Source of the DNA: an uncultured Lachnospiraceae bacterium
Lineage (GTDB): Bacteria > Bacillota_A > Clostridia > Lachnospirales > Lachnospiraceae
Direction: 5' to 3'
NCBI GenBank assembly: GCA_910585355.1
Contig: CAJUDN010000035.1
Coordinates: 8,737 to 30,932 of the forward strand
DNA length: 22,196 bases
The translations under genes were made by a program, and so were the position numbers. Shown one piece after another: positions 15,898 to 22,196 of this stretch (its first letter is position 1; each line of letters starts with the position of its first letter). Below the pieces are notes generated by a model, which did not search any database, was not told where the DNA came from, and saw only the letters and a program-made list of their open reading frames with translations.

Positions 15898-17334
15898 ATG
15901 GAACTTATGATTCCCTTAAACAGCCAGGATGTCAGACCTCTTTATGAGCAGATCTATCTGTACATTAAAAATGAAATCAGAAACGGAAATTTAAAGCCGG
16001 ATAAGCGGCTTCCCTCATCCAGAGAGCTGGCAAAAAATTTAAAGGTAAGCCGGAGCACCACTCAGCTTGCCTATGAGCAGCTTGTATCGGAGGGATACCT
16101 GGAGGCGGTTCCCAGAAAGGGATACTTTGCCGCAAGGCTCGACGGGCTCCTGCCTCCGGTTTCCGGGGAGGGAAAGACAGTCAGGCCGGAGGGAAGGACG
16201 GATTTGCCGGTCCCGTGGAAGGTGGATTTTTCTCCCAGGGGCATTGACTTAAAGAGTTTCCCCTTTTCCACCTGGAGAAAAATCAACAGAGCCATTTTAA
16301 AAGAAGAGAAAGTGGAGATTTTTCTAAAAGGGGATCCCCAGGGGGATCTCCCCCTAAGGGAGGCAATTCGTGAATATCTTCATGGCGCCAGAGGCGTAAC
16401 CTGTAGGACGGACCAGATTCTTGTGGGAGCGGGAAACGAATATCTTCTGATGCTGCTGTCCCAGCTGTTAGGAAATCATATGGGAATTGCCATGGAAAAT
16501 CCCACCTACAAGCAGGCCTGCCGCGTACTTTCGGGAATGGGGCATCCGGTATTTCCTGTGGGGATGGATGAGAGCGGGTTTATGGTTTCTGAACTCAGAA
16601 ACCTCTCTGTTTCCGTGGCCTATGTCATGCCGTCCCATCAGTTCCCCATGGGAATTGTGATGCCGGTGAAGCGCCGTCAGGAGCTTTTGGCATGGGCAGG
16701 GGAGAAGCCCGGGCGTTATCTAATCGAGGACGATTACGACAGTGAGTTCCGCTATAAGGGAAAGCCCATTCCCGCGCTCCAGGGCATGGATCAGAACGGC
16801 TGCGTGATTTATATGGGAACCTTTTCCAAGGCTATTGCTCCGGCTATCCGCGTGGGATACATGGTGCTTCCGGCAGGCCTTCTGGAAAAGTACAGAGAGC
16901 AGGCCAGGTTTTATTCGTCCACTGTGTCCCGGGTAGATCAGAGGCTTCTTGCCCAGTTTATCGCAGGCGGGTATTTTGAGCGTCATTTAAACCGGATGCG
17001 GGAGATTTATAAAGCAAAGCATGACGCTTTGCTGGCGGCCTTAAGGCCTCTTGAAGAGACGTTTGCAATCGGGGGAGAATTTGCGGGACTTCATGTGCTG
17101 CTTTCCCACCGGGGGGAGATGACGGAGGAGGAGCTTGTGGAGGCGGCGGCCAGGGCTGGCGTAAAGGTTTACGGACTTTCCGGTTTTTTTATCCATAAAG
17201 AACATGCAGGACAGACAAAAACAGTGATTCTCGGATATGCGAGTCTTTCGGAAACGGAGATTAAGGAGGGGGCCGCTCTCCTCCTGGAGGCTTTTGGCAT
17301 AACCGGTACGACAGGAAAGGAAGGAATGAAATAA
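15898..17334 (+). CDS. MocR/PdxR-type regulator (GntR winged helix fused to aminotransferase-like domain)
   Basis: A 478-residue transcription factor. Residues about 10-78 form a GntR winged helix (PLYEQIYLYIKNEIRNG, LPSSRELAKNLKVSRSTTQ, EGYLEAVPRKGYF). After a linker, residues about 110-470 form a fold-type I PLP aminotransferase domain with EDDYDSEFRY (278-287) and the PLP-binding lysine in GTFSKAIAPAIRVGY (about K311). Family knowledge: such proteins sense PLP or an amino-acid-derived aldimine and control vitamin B6, GABA, taurine or similar genes. No pdxST, gabTD or divergent transporter is adjacent, so the target is unknown. The ribosome site GAGGAG precedes ATG 15898; the hypothetical gene downstream begins about 70 bp after its stop. 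Confidence 0.92.
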   Translation: MELMIPLNSQDVRPLYEQIYLYIKNEIRNGNLKPDKRLPSSRELAKNLKVSRSTTQLAYEQLVSEGYLEAVPRKGYFAARLDGLLPPVSGEGKTVRPEGRTDLPVPWKVDFSPRGIDLKSFPFSTWRKINRAILKEEKVEIFLKGDPQGDLPLREAIREYLHGARGVTCRTDQILVGAGNEYLLMLLSQLLGNHMGIAMENPTYKQACRVLSGMGHPVFPVGMDESGFMVSELRNLSVSVAYVMPSHQFPMGIVMPVKRRQELLAWAGEKPGRYLIEDDYDSEFRYKGKPIPALQGMDQNGCVIYMGTFSKAIAPAIRVGYMVLPAGLLEKYREQARFYSSTVSRVDQRLLAQFIAGGYFERHLNRMREIYKAKHDALLAALRPLEETFAIGGEFAGLHVLLSHRGEMTEEELVEAAARAGVKVYGLSGFFIHKEHAGQTKTVILGYASLSETEIKEGAALLLEAFGITGTTGKEGMK

Positions 17335-17402
17335 GATTGGAGAGACAAAAGGACAGGCGGGGAGTGCTCAGAGAGAGGCGGGCGGAGCTAGGAGACAAAC
17401 GG

Positions 17403-18308
17403 ATGGCACATAAGAAAAGTCCTGGGAGGGGAGCTGGGTTTCTGATAGCGGTTCTGGCGGCGGCTGCGGTTCTGGCAGCGCTTCGGGGAGGAAAAATTCC
17501 GGGAAATTATAACGGGTGTGCTCCAGAAATCGAAAAGAACATGGAAATGGAGGACCCCGTGGAAACGGGGGAAGCAGAGAAAACAGAGGAGACAAAGGCT
17601 GGTGCTCCCCTTCCGGTAAATGAAGAGGAGGAGGCTCTTCTTAAGTCCCTCTGCCAGGCCATGGAAAAAAGGGAGCTGGACCAGGCTGCAGAAATCTTAA
17701 ACAGTCAGGAGGACATCTTAAAAACTTTGGTTCAGGAGACACTTGGAGGAAAAAAATATCTGTACTGGCAGGAAGAGACCGCGGGGGAGCTGACGGGACG
17801 TATGGAGGAGCTGACGGGAGAGACAGAAGGAAGGGGCCTGGCGGTCACCAGATTCAATACGGTTTTCTTTGGGGAGTTTTCCAAAGGAAAGCCGGAGGGA
17901 GACTGCGCGGCGGTACAGGCTATGGTGCTGGCGGAGCCAAGATTTACCTATGCGGACGGGGAATGGAAAAACGGAAAGATGAACGGACATGGAAAAACGG
18001 GATACCGGTACTATGAAAATGCTCCGGAAGCAGGATTCGTCATGGCAGAAAAAGAGGGAACCTATCAGGAAAACCTGCTGGAAGGGGACTTTGCATATAC
18101 CGCAAAAAATGCCGAAGGAGAACAGCTTTGCTGGCATATGCAGGCAAAGGACGGAGTGACGGTTCTTTCTGAGGAATGGATCTATCAAAAAAATAACGGA
18201 ACCTATATGCTTCCATCAAAGGAGGCTCCCGAACGCGCTTATGTGCTGTCCGAGAACCAGGCGGAGACGATCATGTGGAACAATCTGATTGTATGGGACG
18301 AGCAGTAA
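17403..18308 (+). CDS. Membrane-anchored protein with MORN-like repeats, function unknown
   Basis: A 301-residue protein. A short basic N-terminus and one hydrophobic helix (about 11-28) suggest an anchored or exported protein; an acidic Glu/Thr-rich linker follows (about 40-75), then a helical region (about 76-125). The C-terminal part has MORN-like strands: FTYADGEWKNGKMNGHGKTGYRYY and EGTYQENLLEGDFAYT. The frame is open back to TTG 17337, but ATG 17403 has TAGGAGA 7 nt upstream and begins right before the anchor, so I chose it. It probably shares a transcript with the MocR gene. Its stop is 3 bp from the stop of the convergent reductase gene. I cannot assign a role. Confidence 0.7.
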   Translation: MAHKKSPGRGAGFLIAVLAAAAVLAALRGGKIPGNYNGCAPEIEKNMEMEDPVETGEAEKTEETKAGAPLPVNEEEEALLKSLCQAMEKRELDQAAEILNSQEDILKTLVQETLGGKKYLYWQEETAGELTGRMEELTGETEGRGLAVTRFNTVFFGEFSKGKPEGDCAAVQAMVLAEPRFTYADGEWKNGKMNGHGKTGYRYYENAPEAGFVMAEKEGTYQENLLEGDFAYTAKNAEGEQLCWHMQAKDGVTVLSEEWIYQKNNGTYMLPSKEAPERAYVLSENQAETIMWNNLIVWDEQ

Positions 18309-18311
18309 GCC

Positions 18312-19247
18312 TTAGATTTTTCCGAACATGCTGTCCTCGATCAGATGGATTCCATGGTAAAACATTCTGCAGACGGGAGTATCCACGCCAAGGGTTTCTC
18401 CCAGCCGTAAAACGGTTCCGGCAAACATGTCCACCTCCGTATGTTTTCCCGCGTCCAGATCCTGGAGCGTGGAGGGGCGGTTGTCGTAAGGAATGCGTCC
18501 TAACGTGTGCTCCTGACGGTCGATTTCGTCCTGTCCGATTTCAATTCCCAGCCTGTTGGCAACCTGTATGACCTCCTCCATGGCGGCGCGGCGAAAATAG
18601 TTGGCATCCCGGCTTACCTGAAAGGCGCCGAAAGGAACCCCAAACATGGCGCAGGTCATATTTTCAGACACATTGCACATGAATTTAAACCATATTCCCT
18701 TTAACATATCGGAGTCGATTTTGTAATGAATGCCGCAGCGTTCAAACAGATCCCGGACTGCAAGGACCTTTGGGGAAAGCATATCCGGATCGTTTGTCTT
18801 TTCTCCGAAGTGAATCAGTCCCTTATGGGGGTCAAATTCTGTTTTGCCATTTTTCATTACAATGCTGATTCTCATATAGGAATAAAGCATATGTTCCATG
18901 CCATAGACGGCTCCGACCTGTTCCTCGCTTTCCACCCCGTTTAAAACGGAAAGGATGATGGTATCGGGGCCCACCTGGTTTTTGATATGGCGGATGGCTT
19001 CGGGAAGGTCATACCCTTTCACGGCAATGATTACCAGATCCGCCGGCTCGCAGGTGGTTTCCGGAGTGATGATGGGGAAACGGTAATTGATGCCGTTTAC
19101 GGTGACGCCCTTTTGCTCCAGGCGCTTTTTTCTTTCTCCGTCCGCCATGATTTTAAAACCGGCCCCCAGCTTTTCGGAAATTCCCGGCGCAAAGAAAACG
19201 CCCATGGCCCCGAGACCGATTAAGGTTACTTTTTCGATTTGCTTCAT
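18312..19247 (-). CDS. Ketopantoate reductase family protein (PanE/ApbA-like)
   Basis: A 311-residue NADP-dependent reductase. It opens with the Rossmann motif VTLIGLGAMGVFFA, followed by PADLVIIAVKGYDLPEAI and ILSVLNGVESEEQVG, all typical of PanE/ApbA; KGIWFKFMCNVSENMTCAMF near the domain junction carries the family Lys and Asn. By family it reduces 2-dehydropantoate to pantoate for CoA synthesis, but panB, panC and panD are absent and clostridia carry paralogues of unknown substrate, so panE is not asserted. The frame extends to 19418, but ATG 19247 has AGGAG upstream and the conserved N-terminus starts there; the upstream 57 codons look non-coding. Confidence 0.87.
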   Translation of the reverse strand: MKQIEKVTLIGLGAMGVFFAPGISEKLGAGFKIMADGERKKRLEQKGVTVNGINYRFPIITPETTCEPADLVIIAVKGYDLPEAIRHIKNQVGPDTIILSVLNGVESEEQVGAVYGMEHMLYSYMRISIVMKNGKTEFDPHKGLIHFGEKTNDPDMLSPKVLAVRDLFERCGIHYKIDSDMLKGIWFKFMCNVSENMTCAMFGVPFGAFQVSRDANYFRRAAMEEVIQVANRLGIEIGQDEIDRQEHTLGRIPYDNRPSTLQDLDAGKHTEVDMFAGTVLRLGETLGVDTPVCRMFYHGIHLIEDSMFGKI

Positions 19248-19473
19248 AATCCCTTTTCTCCTTTTGTGAATAAAGCTATGTTTCGTGATGTTCTGTCCCG
19301 TTCCCTTTCCATAAAATGACGCAGAATGAATTTTCAGTCTGCAAGGCCGCGGAGGGAGGCGATGCGGCGGTATCTTTGATCGACGGCAATGCGGCAGATG
19401 GAAATCCAGACAAGCCATTTTGCGAAATGTGAGAGGTCTGGTGTCATTTTATTATAAGAAAAGGGAGGTGTCA
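19248..19473. other. Intergenic region before the IS30 remnant
   Basis: A gene-free stretch between the divergent reductase start and a small truncated start at 19474. It still has the GC content and style of the left part of the window. I see no RNA gene and no consensus promoter, only weak -10-like sequences such as TATTATAAG near 19450-19460. Confidence 0.5.
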
Positions 19474-19503
19474 ATGAAGAAAGAGAAAGTAAGGTTCGGG
19501 TGA
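19474..19503 (+). pseudogene. Possible truncated 5' end of a gene interrupted by the IS30 insertion
   Basis: A strong GGGAGGTG ribosome site (about 19463-19470) is followed 3 nt later by ATG 19474 and nine codons, MKKEKVRFG, then a stop. The composition change and the first IS-like bases begin immediately after. MKKxKVRFG followed by VIGTG is a common start of Gfo/Idh/MocA oxidoreductases, so this may be the stump of such a gene, but nine residues are far too few to identify it. Confidence 0.25.
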
Positions 19504-19609
19504 GTTTCCTATAAAAGTTACCTTTACAAACATGGGGTGGATTTCTTTCCTACATATTATGCGGTATCCTTCTTCTGTGACACTGGTTTCTTTACAAGAG
19601 GATACTATC

Positions 19610-20526
19610 ATGCATAAAAACAAACTTTTATCTATTGAGGAACGTTCTACTATCAAATCTATGCTTGACCAGTCCGCTTCCTTTAAAGCCATTGTGTACT
19701 CTTTAGGACTTGACTGCACTACTAACTCCAAGGAAGTTCATAACCATCTTATCTTCAAAAAATTCGTCTGCTTCGGACGCTCCTTTAATGACTGTGCTAA
19801 TCGCTTCAGCTGTCCTGTTTCTGGCCTCTGTTCTGATTCTTCCTGCCGCTTAAAAAATGTTCCCTCTATTGCCCGGACTATTTTAAGCAGTACTGTTCCA
19901 CACTCTTAAAATTCCCTTATGTTTGCAATTGCTGTCAGAACAAAAATAAATGCACTCTCGAAAAGCATCTCTATTCTGCTTCTGCCGCTCAGCAGGAGTA
20001 CGAGCTCGTCCGCTCTGAATCTGGGTCCAGCATCTGTCTTACTGAGGATGAGGCCCTACAATTACACCAATACTGCTTCCTCTGTTTTCTGGATTATTGA
20101 AAGGCTTTGGTTGGGAGCTGCGGTCGAACAGATTTATGCAGATTCTCCCTGTTTTATTGGGAGATAACGGCAGTGAATTCTCGGATCCCCTTTCCCTTGA
20201 AATGGATGCTGAAAACAATCAGAAGACACAGGCGTTTTACTGTGCCCCTTCGGCACTTTACCAGAAAGGCGTCGCCGAAAACAATCATGAGTTCATCCAC
20301 AGAATCCTGCCTAGGGGTTTTTCCTTTGACGGGCTGGAACAGACTGACATAAACCGGATGATGAACCACATCAATTCCTACAAAATAGCGAACCTGGGAA
20401 ATCGGAGCCCCTTATGAAATGTTCCGACTCCTTTACGGGCAGAAGATTTTAGATGCTCTGGGCGCAAGATTCATTTCCACAAATGACATCATTCTGCGCC
20501 CGGAACTTCTAATAATAAAATATTAA
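19610..20526 (+). pseudogene. IS30-family transposase, inactivated by two frameshifts and an internal deletion
   Basis: ATG 19610 has AAGAGGAT upstream. The N-terminal part (LLSIEERSTIKSMLDQSASFK, then KEVHNH and FNDCANRFSCP) is the IS30 helix-turn-helix and Cys-rich region. At a run of six A (19852-19857) the frame is lost by one missing base; the protein continues in another frame (CSLYCPDYFKQYC, then LEKHLYSA, LTEDEALQL) to a stop at 20098. About 130-150 residues that normally follow, including the first catalytic Asp, are missing. The third part (LPVLLGDNGSEFSDP with the second catalytic Asp, then GVAENNHEFIHR with the catalytic Glu) runs in a third frame until an extra C in the CCCC run (20408-20411) shifts it again, after which YEMFRLLYGQKILDALG to IIKY completes the C-terminus. 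Confidence 0.9.
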
Positions 20527-20858
20527 TTCACACCAACATCACGCCTTTCAAACAGAACACAAACTATGGGATGGAATTTAATATTTCAAAAAAATGGTTA
20601 AATTGCATCCATGCCCTTTTGTGCCCTAAAATCGGGGGTATCTGCAGTTTTCTACTCCATAATAGCATAAAAACATCAGAGATGCCCTTTTTCTCTACAG
20701 AAAAATTTGTCTCCGGTAGAATTTAACTTTATAAGGTGGACGCTACCTTTTCAATTGACCTCAAGAGACTTCAAAATATTTTTACTAACTATGATAAACT
20801 TGTTGTTATCTTTTGGAGTGTAGCCTATTTCACGTTCATTATCGATCTTATGTGAATA
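20527..20858. other. AT-rich gene-free region between IS30 remnant and pentapeptide protein
   Basis: No frame with a ribosome site is seen on either strand. The region includes an imperfect inverted repeat at 20569-20610 and a small AAGGT/ACCTT hairpin near 20733-20750. It also forms the 3' side of the minus-strand gene ending at 20859, but no convincing intrinsic terminator for it is visible. Confidence 0.5.
20569..20610. repeat. Imperfect 13-bp inverted repeat downstream of the transposase remnant
   Basis: GGATGGAATTTAA (20569-20581) and TTAAATTGCATCC (20598-20610) pair at 12 of 13 positions around a 16-nt A-rich loop. It starts 42 bp after the IS30 stop codon, so it may be a transcription stop of the element or part of its right end. 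Confidence 0.6.
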
Positions 20859-22196
20859 CTATCTATCTTTTTTTGTAGTAGCAATATATTCTTCATACAT
20901 TACCAAACGGTGTCCACCTCTTTTTTCAACCCAAATATGCGGATCGAAGCTGGTCTTAGATTGAATAAGCCATTTTACCCCGTTCTTATCAAAAATCGCT
21001 CCATTCATTTTTGCTCCATCAAAAATGACTTCTTGAAATTCGACACCTCGAAAATCGGTATTACTTAAATCTGCATCAGAAAAATCAACTCTATTCAATC
21101 TAGCCTTTTTAAAATTTGCATCTTTCAATAAGGCCCCTACAAACTTCACTTCAGATAATTGGCTATTTTCATATCCAGCACTTTGTAAATTAGCTCTATT
21201 GAAATGTGATTGTACCACCTTTGACTCAACAAATTGTATTCCAAATCCACTAATAAGATCAAATAGCACATTATCAATCTCCGCATGAATAAACTCAGCT
21301 TTTCCTAAGTCTGACAAATTAAAATTACACTCTTTGCAAGTAGCATCATTCAACTTTAGTTTAGCTGCGTATGCAAGTTTTACGTCACAATTTACCCAGA
21401 CGCTTTTTTCAGCGTTACAATTGCGAAAATCAACTCGGCACATATTGCAGGAATTAAAATTACTAAATATCAGATTTCCACGCAACACTGATCCACTTAT
21501 ATCCGCTTGATTCAAATATAGATGCTCTAAATCAATTCTACAATAACCTTTGTTTCTCACCAGAAAACTCCAAAAAGTGCTTCCTCCTCTTACATTATTT
21601 ACCCACTTTTTCCCAATTGTAATTTTAAAAATTTTGCAGACTGAGGTTAAATAATTTTGCAATTTTAGATAATAATCTTCTATGCTTGTATTAGATACAG
21701 GTAGCAATTCAAAATGACTTAGAACATATTGGCAACATCCGTTCATTCGATCAATAAAATGGTTCTCTGTCAGCTTTCCATTTTCAGCTATTGCAAGCTC
21801 TAATAAATTTTCTAACCGCTTATACATGTAGTTTTGTTGAAAAATATCCCAAAGTTTCAGCATTATCTGTTCATCACTTAGACTCAAAATTTCTTCCAGG
21901 AATTCTATCATATATTTGGTGAAAAAATATTCTCCAAAAGTTTTATGTACAAACATGATTCTGTTTGCTTCTATGTTGTAGTAATTTCCAATCGCAAAAT
22001 CATCCTTTCTTTTAGGGCAATTTATACTTAAGATGGTATTAGCTGTTTCTCTCGATAATTCAATACCGCTTTTATTTCTAAACATTTCCAAAGCGAATAA
22101 CTTTGAAATTAAAAGTAATTCTCTTTTATTTTGAGGATTTCTAGTCAAATAGTGCCCCGCATTTTTATCGTAGATCTTATCGTATAGGCCACCATT
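20859..22196 (-). CDS. C-terminal part of a pentapeptide-repeat protein, probably a NACHT/STAND NTPase (cut by window edge)
   Basis: The minus-strand frame is open to the window edge; the visible 445 residues lack a convincing start (the first start-like codon inside the frame is a TTG at 22148), so the gene continues to the right. Visible residues about 1-200 are helical and include FVHKTFGEYFFTKYMIEFLEE (about residues 82-102), which matches the F-HKSF-EYF motif in the winged-helix/helical part after the NTPase of NACHT and related STAND proteins. Residues about 222-402 form a pentapeptide-repeat beta helix (for example ANFKKARLNRVDFSDADLSN), followed by a short tail ending KKDR. The NACHT assignment is inference; the pentapeptide part is clear. 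The gene is strikingly AT-rich compared with everything left of 19500 and lies next to an IS remnant, suggesting horizontal transfer. Some bacterial NACHT proteins act in anti-phage immunity. Confidence 0.75.
   Translation of the reverse strand, partial: NGGLYDKIYDKNAGHYLTRNPQNKRELLLISKLFALEMFRNKSGIELSRETANTILSINCPKRKDDFAIGNYYNIEANRIMFVHKTFGEYFFTKYMIEFLEEILSLSDEQIMLKLWDIFQQNYMYKRLENLLELAIAENGKLTENHFIDRMNGCCQYVLSHFELLPVSNTSIEDYYLKLQNYLTSVCKIFKITIGKKWVNNVRGGSTFWSFLVRNKGYCRIDLEHLYLNQADISGSVLRGNLIFSNFNSCNMCRVDFRNCNAEKSVWVNCDVKLAYAAKLKLNDATCKECNFNLSDLGKAEFIHAEIDNVLFDLISGFGIQFVESKVVQSHFNRANLQSAGYENSQLSEVKFVGALLKDANFKKARLNRVDFSDADLSNTDFRGVEFQEVIFDGAKMNGAIFDKNGVKWLIQSKTSFDPHIWVEKRGGHRLVMYEEYIATTKKDR

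Larger units (their letters stand above)
19508..20736 (+). mobile_element. Degenerate IS30-family insertion sequence (ends uncertain)
   Basis: The region holds a broken IS30 transposase (19610-20526). Candidate ends are CCTATAAAAGTTAC near 19508-19521 and, in inverse orientation, the related sequence at about 20717-20736 (AATTTAACTTTATAAGG). The match is imperfect and the right flank after the transposase (about 210 bp) is longer than usual for IS30, so the right end may be nearer 20530-20620 or lost. No target duplication is evident. Confidence 0.4.

Noticed and set aside
19532..19609. Upstream extension of the transposase frame from ATG 19532
   Set aside because: IS30 homology starts at ATG 19610, which has its own ribosome site; the extension looks like IS leader sequence.

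Overview
The window looks like a chromosomal segment of a low-GC Gram-positive gut anaerobe of the Lachnospiraceae / Clostridium cluster XIVa type. This rests on strong AGGAGG ribosome sites, a membrane Na+-pumping biotin decarboxylase cluster, SH3b/glucosaminidase proteins with cadherin-like and dockerin modules, a MocR regulator, and a GlnRS with a divergent second signature. Genus and species cannot be fixed from the sequence alone.

Layout. (1) Positions 38-5331, + strand: a five-gene operon for a biotin-dependent, Na+-translocating decarboxylase. It encodes a CoA-ester carboxyltransferase (12S/MmdA type), a lipoprotein-like gamma subunit, a biotin carrier (1.3S type), the membrane beta subunit, and an oxaloacetate/pyruvate carboxyltransferase (5S/OadA type). 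A near-perfect intrinsic terminator follows. Two carboxyltransferases of different specificity share one biotin carrier and one pump, so the cluster holds every component of a transcarboxylase as well as a sodium pump. (2) Positions 5461-9900, + strand: a strong promoter drives a secreted glucosaminidase ending in a type I dockerin, then a membrane-anchored protein beginning with a cohesin. Both carry a cadherin-like domain. This looks like a two-gene, non-cellulosomal cohesin-dockerin system that could dock a wall hydrolase to the membrane. (3) Positions 10104-11630: a sodium:neurotransmitter-type symporter with its own promoter and 3' hairpins. (4) Positions 11674-13744, - strand: L-lactate dehydrogenase, then a PfkB sugar kinase whose promoter overlaps the ldh 3' end. 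(5) Positions 13913-15601, + strand: glutaminyl-tRNA synthetase, followed by a tandem array of a 36-bp hairpin-forming unit. (6) Positions 15898-18308, + strand: a MocR/GntR-aminotransferase regulator and a membrane-anchored MORN-like protein. These converge, with 3 bp between stop codons, on a ketopantoate-reductase-family gene (18312-19247, - strand).

(7) From about 19500 to the right edge the character changes. There is a decayed IS30-family element (two single-base frameshifts plus an internal deletion), an AT-rich gene-free stretch, and the C-terminal 445 residues of an AT-rich minus-strand protein cut by the window edge. That protein has a STAND/NACHT-like HKTFGEYF helical region followed by pentapeptide repeats. 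This end is the most likely accessory island; the architecture fits NACHT-type NTPases, some of which act in phage defence, but the NTPase part is outside the window.

Start codons were re-chosen for six genes (the 12S, biotin-carrier, glucosaminidase, PfkB, MORN-like and PanE-like genes) because the longest reading frame begins inside a ribosome binding site, at a promoter -35 box, or far upstream of the conserved N-terminus.
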